In this document: positions 1 through 8,936 of the stretch, in pieces
Position numbering within the stretch: the stretch's first letter is position 1
Layout: each line of letters opens with the position of its first letter
Origin: Clostridium_X cadaveris
GTDB lineage: Bacteria; Bacillota; Clostridia; Clostridiales; Clostridiaceae
Strand: one strand, 5' to 3'
Length of the DNA stretch: 64,000 nucleotides
Assembly (NCBI RefSeq): GCF_039521325.1
Contig: NZ_BAAACD010000011.1
Translations under genes and position numbers: made by a program
The notes under the pieces: generated by a model
Database searches by the model: none
Told to the model about the DNA's origin: nothing
Seen by the model: the letters and a program-made list of their open reading frames with translations, nothing else

Positions 1-11
1 TAAAATAATAT

Positions 12-18
12 CCTCCTT
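12..18 (-). promoter_or_regulatory. Ribosome binding site of a gene lying off the left edge
   Basis: Read on the minus strand the first bases give AAGGAGG followed by an AT-rich spacer that runs out of the window. This is a strong Shine-Dalgarno sequence, so a divergent gene probably starts just outside the window, transcribed away from the LysR gene. LysR genes often control the divergent neighbour; that is inference. Confidence 0.5.
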
Positions 19-46
19 AATTAAAATACGAATCGCTTTGTATTGC

Positions 47-116
47 TTGATTTAATGACAATATATCGCTATAATAAAGTGATGACAAATACCAATAAAC
101 TATATCCGTGATATAG
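47..116 (+). promoter_or_regulatory. Promoter and dyad upstream of the LysR gene
   Basis: A sigma-A-like promoter is visible: TTGATT (47-52), 17-bp spacer, TATAAT (70-75). Just downstream of the expected start is a perfect inverted repeat CTATATC-CGT-GATATAG (100-116), a candidate autoregulatory site. The untranslated leader to the GTG at 206 is about 120 nt. Confidence 0.5.
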
Positions 117-205
117 AGAGTGGGAATATTGCTGTATTTGAATGGCTTTTATATAAATCGGTTATTTTGCACAATGTCATGCAAATTTACAGGAGGTAGA
201 TAATA

Positions 206-1168
206 GTGAAAATCAAACAACTAGAATATCTTCTTGAGGTAGTAGAATGCGGCTCCATTTCAAAAGCCGCACAGCAACTTTTTGTCAGTCAGCCAAGCCT
301 TACGAAATCCATTATGGGATTGGAAGAGGAATATGGCATTCAGATTCTTATCAGAAACCCAAGAGGTATTGAGCTAACGGAGGAAGGGAAAAGATTTGTT
401 CATTACGCACAAGGAGTATTGACAGCGGCTCGATCTTTAAAGAGTAATTTTAACCTTGAAAACAGGGAAGAGAGTTCACGGCTTTTTATTGCCGCACAGC
501 AACTTGATTTTATATATGATTTAATCTATAAGACGTATTTGGATAATAAGATGTCATGTATTCATTACAATTTAGTGGAAACTGATCGAAATACTGTTAC
601 CAAAATGGTGTTGGAACGTAAAGTTGATTTGGGATTTCTAGTACGTAGCAACACAGATGCAAAAACGTACTTATGGTCTTCTAATGCCAAAAGATTGAAG
701 TTATATCCTCTGGATAGTGCGGAGGCTTATGTTTGCATTGGACCAAAATCTCCTTATTATGACTGTAAAAGTTTAACATATGAACAGTGTGAACAAAATC
801 TTCATGTGGCATTGGATATGGAGGAGGCTGCTAGTCAGAATTTATATGTCGATAATTCCAATAATCATTTCAATATGAAGCGAATCATTTTTTTAAATTC
901 TATAAGTGCTTGTGAGCATTTTTTACTTCAGACGGATGCACTGATGTATGTAGCTAAATGGGCAGTGGGATGTTTTAAAAATCCCCAAATACGTGCTATC
1001 CCGGTTAGTGATTCTACACCTCATACTCTAGAACTTTTATGGATTAAACGAGCAGGAGAGCCTCTTTCTCAGACGGAAAAACAATTTGTTCAACATCTGT
1101 ATCAGCAATTTAATTTAAAAATGCCTGATGAGCTTCTTCATTCGGATATAAGTGACACGGTAATATAG
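206..1168 (+). CDS. LysR-family transcriptional regulator
   Basis: A 320-residue protein of usual LysR length. Residues 1-60 form the winged helix-turn-helix (KQLEYLLEVVECGSISKAAQ then LFVSQPSLTKSI), followed by the linker helix and a periplasmic-binding-protein-like effector domain to the C-terminus. It starts at GTG with AGGAGG at 191-196. The target cannot be read from the neighbours: a ribosome site at the left edge suggests a divergent gene off the window, the commonest LysR arrangement. Downstream lie only a truncated gene and unknown proteins. The 180 bp after it (1169-1346) contain no gene that I can support. Confidence 0.9.
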   Translation: MKIKQLEYLLEVVECGSISKAAQQLFVSQPSLTKSIMGLEEEYGIQILIRNPRGIELTEEGKRFVHYAQGVLTAARSLKSNFNLENREESSRLFIAAQQLDFIYDLIYKTYLDNKMSCIHYNLVETDRNTVTKMVLERKVDLGFLVRSNTDAKTYLWSSNAKRLKLYPLDSAEAYVCIGPKSPYYDCKSLTYEQCEQNLHVALDMEEAASQNLYVDNSNNHFNMKRIIFLNSISACEHFLLQTDALMYVAKWAVGCFKNPQIRAIPVSDSTPHTLELLWIKRAGEPLSQTEKQFVQHLYQQFNLKMPDELLHSDISDTVI

Positions 1169-1346
1169 CCAAATGGGATTTTATTAGGGATAATTGGTAA
1201 AACTCATTTTGTGTTGTGAAAATTTCGGTATCAAATAATAGAGTGCATTGAGGTGAATAAAAACAGTGGCTACATTTTGGCTACAAAAACATTACGGACG
1301 AAGCGGATTGTGCGGATAATCAATCATAAAATATATATAAAGCGAA

Positions 1347-1565
1347 TTGATAATACACTTTATAAGCGTTCGTATGAATGTAAAAGACGAGTATGATTAT
1401 GAAAAATTTCATCTTACAATGCATTGCTTCTTATCAGAAGTGACAGATGGACATTTAAAGTTAAATACTCATAATGATGCAAAATGGATAGAGTTAGATG
1501 AATTGAACAACCCTAGATGGGTTCCGGCAGATATTCTAGTTGTAAAAGCTATAAAAAACATGTAA
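1347..1565 (+). pseudogene. C-terminal remnant of a NUDIX (MutT-like) hydrolase
   Basis: The open frame gives about 72 residues ending in DAKWIELDELNNPRWVPADI, the usual end of MutT/8-oxo-dGTP-type NUDIX hydrolases. The catalytic Nudix box (GX5EX7REUXEEXGU) that should lie upstream is absent, and the only start is a TTG without a ribosome site. I read it as a 5'-deleted gene. Catalysis is impossible without the box. It is followed by a good terminator, as a former gene end would be. Confidence 0.6.
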
Positions 1566-1569
1566 AAAG

Positions 1570-1618
1570 ATGTGATAATTATTCATATAAGCAGTGAATG
1601 GTTATCACATTTTTTTTA
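1570..1618 (+). terminator. Rho-independent terminator after the NUDIX remnant
   Basis: ATGTGATAA (1570-1578) pairs with TTATCACAT (1602-1610), with a further ATTC/GAAT step in the stem, followed by a run of eight T. Confidence 0.8.
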
Positions 1619-1710
1619 ATTTTATGATTTTATAGGAGGTTTTCTAGTTTCCAATGATATAATTAATTTATAATAATGCTAATCAAAATTATGTTTAATG
1701 GGGTGAGAAT

Positions 1711-2373
1711 TTGAAAAGTGCAATATTAGATAAGGGGGAAGAATATTACACTAATCTTTTTAGTGTTTTTGAAGCAATAGAAAATGAGCAGTTAAAATAC
1801 AATTGGCTCATTACAGATTGCGTTTGTTATCCTAACGATGAAAAATTAGAGGAATTATTCTCAAAAGAATATATTTGGCTTTCAGGTGAAGAGCTTACAA
1901 AAATTGTTTACGAAGAAGAGTTTCAATTTATTTGGGGAGTTTTTTCTGGATTTTCTAAAGAGGTTAAGATCGAAGAAATTTTAAAATATGAGCTACCTCT
2001 CGCTGAGGAATATAATGGGTTTTGGGTAGATGATGTAGGTATACAGCACCCATTAGCTAGTATTGAAATTGTTGCTTGGGATAGTACCCATACAATATTT
2101 ATTAGTAAGGATGATAAACTGGTTGATAAATTTAGATTTAGTTTTCCTTTATCAGAAGATTTATCAGCAAAAAATACAAGAGATAATTCTGAAATTGCGT
2201 ATATAGAAGAATTATTGATAAGTGAATTGACTAAACGAAATATTGATATAAATGAAAAAATATTATATGAAAAGTATTCTATTTGGAGGGAACTTTACAG
2301 GGAAAGGAAAATTTTAGTTAAAGATGAAGACGTTTTGAAGTGCATAATGAAAAGGTTACCTAATATTCTATAG
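1711..2373 (+). CDS. Hypothetical acidic protein, family not recognised
   Basis: A 220-residue soluble protein rich in Glu, Asp and aromatic residues, without signal peptide or membrane segment. It starts at TTG with GGGGTGAG just upstream. The middle (FWVDDVGIQHPLASIEIVAW then DSTHTIFISKDD) has the alternating pattern of a beta sheet and faintly recalls small Bacillus/Clostridium DUF2691-type or immunity-like proteins, but I cannot assign it. It stands alone between two gene remnants, with a terminator before it, so it is probably expressed on its own. Confidence 0.55.
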   Translation: MKSAILDKGEEYYTNLFSVFEAIENEQLKYNWLITDCVCYPNDEKLEELFSKEYIWLSGEELTKIVYEEEFQFIWGVFSGFSKEVKIEEILKYELPLAEEYNGFWVDDVGIQHPLASIEIVAWDSTHTIFISKDDKLVDKFRFSFPLSEDLSAKNTRDNSEIAYIEELLISELTKRNIDINEKILYEKYSIWRELYRERKILVKDEDVLKCIMKRLPNIL

Positions 2374-2415
2374 TTGAATATATATAGTACAAACCTTTTG
2401 GAGGATAGAATATAA

Positions 2416-2502
2416 ACACAGAAATTTTTAAATATCAAAGAGGTACATTCCTATGAAGAGCCGATGATAAATGTAATTAAGCTTTATGGAACAGATATTT
2501 AA
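2416..2502 (+). pseudogene. C-terminal remnant resembling NIF3/YqfO-type proteins
   Basis: In one frame, after an in-frame TAA, about 28 codons read TQKFLNIKEVHSYEEPMINV followed by IKLYGTDI and a stop. The EVHSYEEP motif is the signature seen near the C-terminus of NIF3/YqfO-type proteins (VHPYEEPAYD). There is no start or N-terminal part, so this is a decayed tail. The identification rests on one short motif. Confidence 0.35.
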
Positions 2503-2526
2503 AAAAGTATAAAGGGAGGCATTTAT

Positions 2527-2994
2527 ATGATAGAAGTAAACATTCCCGGAAGGAGAAAGTACCAAATAGAGAATATAGTTTTTGATTACAATGGAACTAT
2601 TGCACTAGATGGAGAGATGAGCATTGAAACTATTAATAATATAAAGGAACTGAGCAAATTAGTTAAAATCTATATACTTACAGCTGATACTTATGGAACT
2701 GTAACTGCAAAATGCCATGGACTTCCTGTAAAGCTGATTACTTTTCCATCTGATAATGCAGCAGTATACAAAAGAAACTTAGTAGAATCTCTTAAAGGGG
2801 ATACAATATGCTTTGGCAATGGTTTTAATGATATAGAAATGTTTAAGGTCTCTACCATTTCAGTATGCATAATGGGTGAGGAAGGCTGCTCAGGAAAGCT
2901 TATTACTCTAAGTGATATAGTAGTTTCATCTATACATGATGGCTTTGAACTTTTGTTTAAGACGGATAGGATAAAAGCTACTCTCAGAGGATAA
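2527..2994 (+). CDS. Small HAD-family hydrolase (soluble P-type-ATPase-like, COG4087)
   Basis: A 155-residue protein holding only the HAD core. Motif I is FDYNGT (about residues 20-25; the catalytic Asp pair is DxN, as in P-type ATPases), motif II is LTADTYGT, and motif IV is GNGFNDIEMF. There is no cap domain. This fits the COG4087 soluble P-type-ATPase-like phosphatases; the substrate is unknown. A GGGAGG site lies 8 nt before the ATG. It is monocistronic and ends at a terminator shared with the convergent betaine operon. Confidence 0.8.
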   Translation: MIEVNIPGRRKYQIENIVFDYNGTIALDGEMSIETINNIKELSKLVKIYILTADTYGTVTAKCHGLPVKLITFPSDNAAVYKRNLVESLKGDTICFGNGFNDIEMFKVSTISVCIMGEEGCSGKLITLSDIVVSSIHDGFELLFKTDRIKATLRG

Positions 2995-3015
2995 AATTAT
3001 ATTTAAAATCATAGA

Positions 3016-3055
3016 CAAGGAGTCATAGTTATTATTTTCTATGACTCCTTGCATT
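3016..3055. terminator. Bidirectional terminator between HAD gene and BCCT gene
   Basis: CAAGGAGTCATAG (3016-3028) pairs with CTATGACTCCTTG (3039-3051) around a short AT loop, with a T-rich tail on the plus strand. It lies between two convergent genes. Confidence 0.85.
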
Positions 3056-4594
3056 TTATTTAATAGAGGTCTTATTCTTGCTATTAATGATAGATGTAAG
3101 ATCTTCTTGACGAAGAGCCTTTACTAAGGACACACAGGCGAACAGCATTACAAATATAAATGGAAATGCCGCTGCCACCGAGGCCGTTTGAAGAGCTTTC
3201 AAGCCACCTGCAAATAGTAGAGAGATAGCTAATAAAGCTTGTACTAAACCCCATAGAATTTTTTTGCTATTACTTGGGTTTAAATCTCCATTAGATGAAA
3301 ACATGCCTAGTACAAATGTTGCTGAGTTTGCAGAAGTAATGAAGAAAGTACAAAGAAGCACTATAGTAATAACTGAAATTATAGTTCCTAAAGGGTAGTT
3401 TTCTATTACTGCAAAAAGTGTGAGTTCAGGTTTTGCAGCTATAGATTGAAGTGCAGAAGTAGTCATTTTCCCAGTGATACCAAGGTTTATACCTAAAGCA
3501 CCAAATATAGCAAACCATAGTAGTGATGCTAAAGCTGGAGCTAAAATTACTCCTCCAACGAATTCTCTTATAGTTCTTCCCTTAGATATACGGGCTATAA
3601 AGGTTCCTACAAATGGAGCCCATGCAATCCACCAAGCCCAGTAAAAGATAGTCCATGCATTTGTCCAAGTATTATCTCCAAATGGACTTATATTCAAACT
3701 ATCTTGGAAAAAGGCTCCGATATAATCACCTAATCCAGTAGTAAATGTATTGATCATTTTTATTGATGGACCAACTAAAAATGTTAATAGAATCAAGCCA
3801 AAAGCAAGCCAAAGGTTTAAGTCTGAGATGGCTTTTATACCTTTTTCTATTCCGCTGACAGCCGTCCAAATAAATATAAAAGTTATTGTTAATATAATTA
3901 TTAATTGAACCATTTTAGTCTCAGGAATATTAAAAACATAATTTAATCCGCTGTTTATTTGAAGCGTCCCTAGACCTAATGAAGTGGCTACACCAGCTAC
4001 TGTTGCAAATATAGCTAAAATATCTATTGTTTTGCCTATAGGACCTTTAACTCTTTCTTCGCCTAATAAAGGAATAAAAATACTGCTTATTAGACCTGGT
4101 TTGTTTTTCCTAAACTGGAAATAAGCTAAAGCAAGTCCTATTATGCTATAATTTGCCCAAGGGTGAAAACCCCAATGTTTAAATGAAGCTCTTATTGCAA
4201 AGGCAGCAGCTTCAGGGCTGCCAGGAGTAAGTCCGGTTATGTCAGAAGTGAAGTGGGAGAGCGGTTCAGCAACTCCCCAGAATACAAGTCCTATTCCCAT
4301 ACCAGCTCCAAACAACATTGCGAACCATGAAACTGTACTAAATTCAGGCTTTGAATCATCAGCTCCAAGTTTTATGTTTCCATATTTACTGAAAGCTAGT
4401 ATAAGAGCAAATATTACAAAGACCAACATAGATATTAAATAGGACCAGCCAAAATTATTTGCTAAAAATCCATATACGTTATTTGCTACATCATTAAATT
4501 TATCTGGAAATACGACACCTAGTATGACTATTATGAAAGTAATTATTAGAGAAATAGAATACACACTGTTTTTACTATTTTTAGAGACTTTCAT
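3056..4594 (-). CDS. BCCT-family glycine betaine/choline/carnitine transporter
   Basis: About 512 residues with the twelve hydrophobic segments of BCCT transporters and the signatures GAGMGIGLVFWGVAEPLSHF near residue 95-115 and the Trp-rich FYWAWWIAWAPFVGTFIARI in TM8. It takes up a quaternary ammonium compound with Na+ or H+. The ATG at 4594 is chosen because GAGGTG lies 7 nt upstream; an upstream GTG sits inside that site. It follows the selenoprotein gene by 15 bp and is the last gene of the operon, so it very probably supplies betaine to the reductase. Carnitine or choline cannot be excluded from sequence. Confidence 0.9.
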   Translation of the reverse strand: MKVSKNSKNSVYSISLIITFIIVILGVVFPDKFNDVANNVYGFLANNFGWSYLISMLVFVIFALILAFSKYGNIKLGADDSKPEFSTVSWFAMLFGAGMGIGLVFWGVAEPLSHFTSDITGLTPGSPEAAAFAIRASFKHWGFHPWANYSIIGLALAYFQFRKNKPGLISSIFIPLLGEERVKGPIGKTIDILAIFATVAGVATSLGLGTLQINSGLNYVFNIPETKMVQLIIILTITFIFIWTAVSGIEKGIKAISDLNLWLAFGLILLTFLVGPSIKMINTFTTGLGDYIGAFFQDSLNISPFGDNTWTNAWTIFYWAWWIAWAPFVGTFIARISKGRTIREFVGGVILAPALASLLWFAIFGALGINLGITGKMTTSALQSIAAKPELTLFAVIENYPLGTIISVITIVLLCTFFITSANSATFVLGMFSSNGDLNPSNSKKILWGLVQALLAISLLFAGGLKALQTASVAAAFPFIFVMLFACVSLVKALRQEDLTSIINSKNKTSIK

Positions 4595-4609
4595 AATTAA
4601 CACCTCATT

Positions 4610-5920
4610 TTAAAATTTAACCTTAAATACAGTTTGCTCCTTTATATCTGAAGTAAGAGCATCTAGAGCAATACCAACTCTATGATATCTTAACTTCCAT
4701 TGCTCTTCCTTAGTCGTAGATGGATCACCTAGAGGATAAGGTATTGATATTGTTGGAACTATCCTATTAGAACCAACAGTTTTTGCTACAGGTACTAGAT
4801 TTGCCATTTGAACTATTGGAAAACCAGCTTTTTCTATTTCTTTTACCATTGTTGCACCGCAACGAGTACAAGTTCCTCATGTAGAAACTAAGATAACACC
4901 ATCTACGTGGGCATCTTTCAAGTAAACTGTCATCTCATTTGCCATTCTGGCAGCTTCAGCTTGAGTTGTACCAGTACCAACTGTTGAATAGAAATATTCG
5001 TGAAGCTTTCCGATTTTTCCTTCCTTTTCATAAGCACGCAATGCATCGATTGGAGTTATAACGTCTGGGTCTGCATCAGCGGCAGCAGGGTCAAAACCAG
5101 CATGGATAGTTTTATATACTCCACCCTTTAAATCATCGGTATATGATATATCGTACCTTCCCCATCTAGTTGCAGAAGCTGATTGAATTCTATCAGGATT
5201 ATCTACAGGAACTATTCCACCAGTTGTAACTAAAGCGATAGTAGCTTTGCTTAAATCTTTAATAGGATTTGCAATAGGTACTCTATCAAGCTTTGGAATA
5301 GGGAGCTCTGTTTTAAAAGGTTCATTATTTAGTTTCTTTATAAGCATATCAACAACTCTATCACTAGCTGGAACAGCTGTGTCTAGCCAAACTTGATGGC
5401 GTATTCCACGACCGTAGTAGCCTTCTTCATCAGCACTTAATAAAGATTCATTATTTAGTAGCTTGTTTCCGAAACTTGCCATAGCTTCTATATCAGCTCT
5501 CATTTTTGCTGCACTATGACCACCTTTGAATATATAAATATCATTTTTAAACATTTCTACACCAGGGTTTTCTATATGCATAGAGGATATAGTAGGAACA
5601 TTAAATTTTTCCTTAACAGCTTTGCATATATTTCCACATGCAGATCCATATCTACCAGCTTGAAATGCAGGGCCTGCAAAGAAAATATCAAAATCTATAT
5701 TTTCAATATCTTTAAGAATTCTTGAAATGGCTTCTTCTTCATGAGAGCCCATAAAATTATCTCCACATATTATTGTGTGAGTAACTTCTGCATCCAGAAC
5801 TTTGTTTAGATGCATAGCAGGACCTACTAAACCTTCTATAACAATAGGTTCAAAATCAGCCTTTTCTTCACCACCTATTTGCCCAAAGAATTGATTTATA
5901 TACAATAAAGCTTTTTTCAA
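4610..5920 (-). CDS. grdH: Betaine reductase component B gamma subunit, selenoprotein
   Basis: A 436-residue selenoprotein. The frame is interrupted by one TGA (4877-4879) read as selenocysteine: the flanks give VSTUGTCTRCGATM, the redox motif U-x2-C-x2-C of GrdB/GrdF/GrdH (Sec348, Cys351, Cys354). The protein binds the substrate and passes the reducing chemistry to selenoprotein A, giving acetyl phosphate and trimethylamine when the substrate is betaine. The likely start is TTG at 5920, with AGGAGG 8 nt before it (MKKALLYINQFFGQIGGEE); the GTG further up overlaps that site. It lies directly after grdI and before a BCCT transporter, which favours betaine over glycine or sarcosine. GrdA, GrdC, GrdD and the Sec machinery are not in the window. 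Confidence 0.92.
4851..4863 (-). promoter_or_regulatory. Candidate bacterial SECIS hairpin of grdH
   Basis: On the minus strand, 13 nt after the TGA, GTTGC pairs with GCAAC around the loop GGT. A small apical loop beginning with G, placed 16-37 nt after the UGA, is the usual form of the SelB-binding element. The stem is short and was found by eye. Confidence 0.6.
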
Positions 5921-5932
5921 TTCACACACCTC

Positions 5933-7258
5933 CTAGAATTCTTTCATAGTTTTAGGAGACCATCCTATAACTTGGTCACCACAGAACATAGCGTTATTTT
6001 CCATTATTATAGAGCCATCCTCTCTAACTGATGGTCCTAAGATTTCATCACCAGCCCATCCTCCTGAAAGTCCATCTCTTCCTAGGGATTCGAGTTCACC
6101 TAAAACTATTTCCATAGGCGGAAGTTCGATAAGCTCGGAAACGTTACCACAGGAAACTATGGCATTAGCTTTTTCATCTAAAGTAACTAGAGGCTGAGAC
6201 TTTCCATCTCTTCCAGTACATTCGTTAGTTATACCAACAGTCTTTACACCGGCATCTTCTAATGCAACTATGCAAGCTATGAAGTCAGCATCAGGATTTC
6301 CGTAACCTTCTTCAGCAACAATAGCACCATCAGCACCTAAGGATTTAGCCATTTGAGCTACAAATAAAGCGGCTCTTTCTTTTTGTTCAAGAGCAACATT
6401 AAGATTTGACATTATTACTCCTAAGAAGTTTATTGTTTTTCCATGCTCTTTATATAATTTTTTGATAGTAGGGCAATTTTGGAAGTCATAGGTTGACCAT
6501 TTTGAAGAGCAAGGCATGAAACTTCCGGATATTATAGCTCCATCAAGAACTTCATTTGGATGCATAAGGGTAGGAAGCATTCTATTACTGTCCCATCCAT
6601 ATACTAAGTCGTTATATCCAAGTTCCTCCATTTGAGATTGAGGTTGCATAACATAAACCATAGAAGGTAAATCGTTTTCTTTTTTGCTGCGTTTAGTTAT
6701 AGGAGGTAATTCATAAGTTTCAACTTCTTCAGGTTCTAAATCCTTTACTATGCTACCTATATATTCTGCTAGTTTATGACCAGCTTGTCTTAAAACTTTG
6801 TTCTTTTTTTGTTGTTCTCCTTTTTCAAAATCTTCATCTGTATCTGCTACGAGAACTATATTTTTTAATTGAGAGAAATAAGTATATTTTGCGCCTTCGC
6901 CTCCCATGTCAATAAGTCCATCTTGAAATCCTCCAAAGTGACGTCCTACTACTAATACAGAAGTGCCTTTAAGTGCATGAGTTTTTCCATTTCCAGCTTG
7001 CTTTAAATCTCCTGTATATCCAGGGAAAACAGGATCTCCATTGACTTTTACTCTAGGTTCAATAGCTTCTTTTACTGGTACTAGACGAACCATATCACCA
7101 GGTTTTACAATGTATAGCTCAGCTTCAGTAATATGCTCATCCTCTCTTATAAACCTTAGAGTCTCTTCCTTATTAATGGTAAGCAGTCCTTTGTCATAGG
7201 AATTTTTTTCTCCAAAGCAAATATCTTTGACATAAAAATTACCGATTTCTAACTTCAT
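5933..7258 (-). CDS. grdI: Betaine reductase component B alpha/beta proprotein
   Basis: A 441-residue protein of the GrdE/GrdG/GrdI family, starting MKLEIGNFYVKDICFG like its relatives. These proproteins are cleaved at a cysteine to give two subunits, one carrying a pyruvoyl group that binds the amine substrate. Candidate cleavage cysteines are Cys250 (MPCSSK) and Cys262 (QNCPT), near the expected middle; a later NECTGR motif has Cys347. I cannot choose with certainty. The start at 7258 has AGGAGC about 8 nt upstream; a further in-frame ATG at 7276 would use that site as codons. It is the first gene of grdI-grdH-BCCT, with 12 bp before grdH. The betaine assignment comes from the transporter. 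Confidence 0.9.
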   Translation of the reverse strand: MKLEIGNFYVKDICFGEKNSYDKGLLTINKEETLRFIREDEHITEAELYIVKPGDMVRLVPVKEAIEPRVKVNGDPVFPGYTGDLKQAGNGKTHALKGTSVLVVGRHFGGFQDGLIDMGGEGAKYTYFSQLKNIVLVADTDEDFEKGEQQKKNKVLRQAGHKLAEYIGSIVKDLEPEEVETYELPPITKRSKKENDLPSMVYVMQPQSQMEELGYNDLVYGWDSNRMLPTLMHPNEVLDGAIISGSFMPCSSKWSTYDFQNCPTIKKLYKEHGKTINFLGVIMSNLNVALEQKERAALFVAQMAKSLGADGAIVAEEGYGNPDADFIACIVALEDAGVKTVGITNECTGRDGKSQPLVTLDEKANAIVSCGNVSELIELPPMEIVLGELESLGRDGLSGGWAGDEILGPSVREDGSIIMENNAMFCGDQVIGWSPKTMKEF

Positions 7259-7388
7259 ATTATACGCTCCTTTCACTATTTAAATAATATAGGTCGTTTC
7301 TAAAATTGATGGATAGAAATTAGAAAATAAAAAATTGTCTGACTATATATTAGCACAATCGTGTTTATAAATAAAATAGGATTATATA

Positions 7389-7402
7389 ATAATCATGATT
7401 AT
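7389..7402. promoter_or_regulatory. Palindrome between grdI and the TetR gene
   Basis: The 14-bp perfect palindrome ATAATCATGATTAT sits in the 238-bp divergent region. It is a candidate operator of the TetR protein for both directions. The core AATCATGATT, with the same 3' extension TAT, recurs at 8937-8946 before the GntR gene. Confidence 0.5.
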
Positions 7403-7448
7403 ATTTTCTGATAATTTAAAATTGTTATCCTAATTATAGAGAGAAATA

Positions 7449-7457
7449 TGATATAAT
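7449..7457 (+). promoter_or_regulatory. Extended -10 promoter of the TetR gene
   Basis: TG-A-TATAAT forms an extended -10 element 40 bp before the ATG at 7497. No good -35 lies at 17 bp, as is common for extended -10 promoters. Confidence 0.5.
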
Positions 7458-7496
7458 ATGTAGGACATGATTAGATGAATAGGTGGGAAAACGTGT

Positions 7497-8147
7497 ATGG
7501 ACAAAAAGACAATTCAAAAAAGAAGATTAATGGGGTATTTTATAGATGCTACTATTAAGATTATGGAAGAAGAAGGCATAGAGAATGTTACCATAAGAAA
7601 GGTAGCAGATGAAGCAGGATATAATAGTGCAACTTTATATAATTATTTTAGTAATCTTGACCATTTGATTTTATTTGCTTCTATGAAATATTTAAAAGAA
7701 TATACAGAGGCATTGACTTCTTATGTAAGTACTGCAAAATCAAATAAAGAAAAATTCTTTCTTATTTGGGAGTGCTTTTGTAAATATTCTTTTAGCAATC
7801 CTAAGATATATAATCTTATATTTTTTTCAGAGTTCAGCAATTGTTTAACAGACATAATAAAAGAATATTACTCTATATTTCCAGATGAACTGGGAAGCTC
7901 GGAAGAGTTAAACTTTATGCTTTTGGGAGATAATATTTATTCTAGAAGTTACTCTATAATAAAAGTATATTTGGGTAATTACAACTTATCCGATGAGGAA
8001 ATATACAAGATTAATGAAATGACAGTATTAATTCATGAAGGAATGCTTAGAAAATTTCTTAGAAAAGATCCGATATATTCGGTTGAAGAAAGTGTAGATA
8101 GAACAATGGATTATATAAGATATATAGTTGATTCTTATTTAAAATAA
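7497..8147 (+). CDS. TetR-family regulator, probably of the betaine reductase operon
   Basis: 216 residues. The N-terminal TetR helix-turn-helix is clear at about residues 22-50 (GIENVTIRKVADEAGYNSAT then LYNYFSN); the rest is the all-helical ligand domain. It begins at ATG with AGGTGGG upstream, diverges from grdI and shares a palindrome-bearing region with it, so control of grdI-grdH-BCCT and of itself is the natural reading. The ligand is unknown; betaine or a breakdown product would be logical but is inference. Confidence 0.85.
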   Translation: MDKKTIQKRRLMGYFIDATIKIMEEEGIENVTIRKVADEAGYNSATLYNYFSNLDHLILFASMKYLKEYTEALTSYVSTAKSNKEKFFLIWECFCKYSFSNPKIYNLIFFSEFSNCLTDIIKEYYSIFPDELGSSEELNFMLLGDNIYSRSYSIIKVYLGNYNLSDEEIYKINEMTVLIHEGMLRKFLRKDPIYSVEESVDRTMDYIRYIVDSYLK

Positions 8148-8172
8148 AGGATGCCATTAGGCATCCTTTATT
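8143..8172. terminator. Bidirectional terminator between TetR and GntR genes
   Basis: AATAAAGGATGCC (8143-8155) and GGCATCCTTTATT (8160-8172) pair perfectly around ATTA. The A- and T-rich ends serve the two convergent genes. Confidence 0.85.
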
Positions 8173-8193
8173 TCGTATTGCGTTAAAAATCAT

Positions 8194-8907
8194 TTATCTT
8201 TTTCTTATATAGTTTAATTGATATTTTGGAGAGTTTAAAAATAATTCGGTGTAGTCTAATACATCTCCAGTTTTTGAATAAGTTGTATTTCCTATTCTTA
8301 TTATTGGAGTACAATTATCTATAGAAAATAGTTTACATAAGTTATCAGTAGGAAGCATAGGAGAAGTTTGATGATAACTATAATCAATACTTATTCCTTT
8401 AACCTTTTCAAAATACTCGTATTTTGAGCCTTCTAAAATTTTTATGGAAATATCGGAATGTTTTTTTACTGACATATAAGAGTGTTCAATAACAAGAAGT
8501 TCTCCATTACCATATCTATATCTTTCTATATAGTAGACCATATCATTTTCAGCTATGCCTAATATATTAGCAATAGCTGGAGTAGCTTCTTTTACCGTGA
8601 AGGAGTTGACTTTTGTTGAAGGGGTCAATCCTAGTTCTTTCATTTCTTCTGTAAAACTTCGCAATACAGCTATTTTTTGGGTGGCTGTGTTACCTGTAAC
8701 GAAAGTTCCTACACCAGGGGTTCTGTAAAGCAGCCCCTTAGCAACTAAATTATCAGTTGCTCTTCTTACAGTGACTCTAGAAACATTGTAATTTCTTGCA
8801 AGTTCTAATTCCGTTGGAATCATATCATTTTTTTTATAAAAACATGTTGAGATTTTATCTAAAATATCATTTTCAATTTGTTTATATTGAGCCATCTTAT
8901 TACTCAT
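8194..8907 (-). CDS. GntR/HutC-family regulator with UTRA domain
   Basis: 237 residues. Residues 5-70 form the GntR winged helix (IPTELELARNYNVSRVTVRR) and about 90-235 the UTRA ligand-binding domain, the arrangement of HutC-type repressors that sense sugar phosphates or similar metabolites. It diverges from the DUF3604/PTS/sulfatase operon, whose promoter carries palindromes suited to such a repressor. The ATG at 8907 has GAGGTG 13 nt away, a little far; ATG at 8895 is an alternative. An extended -10 (TG-T-TATAAT, 8954-8962 region, minus strand) can serve it. Confidence 0.88.
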   Translation of the reverse strand: MSNKMAQYKQIENDILDKISTCFYKKNDMIPTELELARNYNVSRVTVRRATDNLVAKGLLYRTPGVGTFVTGNTATQKIAVLRSFTEEMKELGLTPSTKVNSFTVKEATPAIANILGIAENDMVYYIERYRYGNGELLVIEHSYMSVKKHSDISIKILEGSKYEYFEKVKGISIDYSYHQTSPMLPTDNLCKLFSIDNCTPIIRIGNTTYSKTGDVLDYTELFLNSPKYQLNYIRKR

Positions 8908-8936
8908 ATTTAATGCTAATCACCTCATTTTAATAG

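Noticed and set aside
1270..1320. Repeat GGCTACATTTTGGCTACAAA as a phage or element attachment site
   Set aside because: A 7-base direct repeat only, with no integrase or tRNA next to it.
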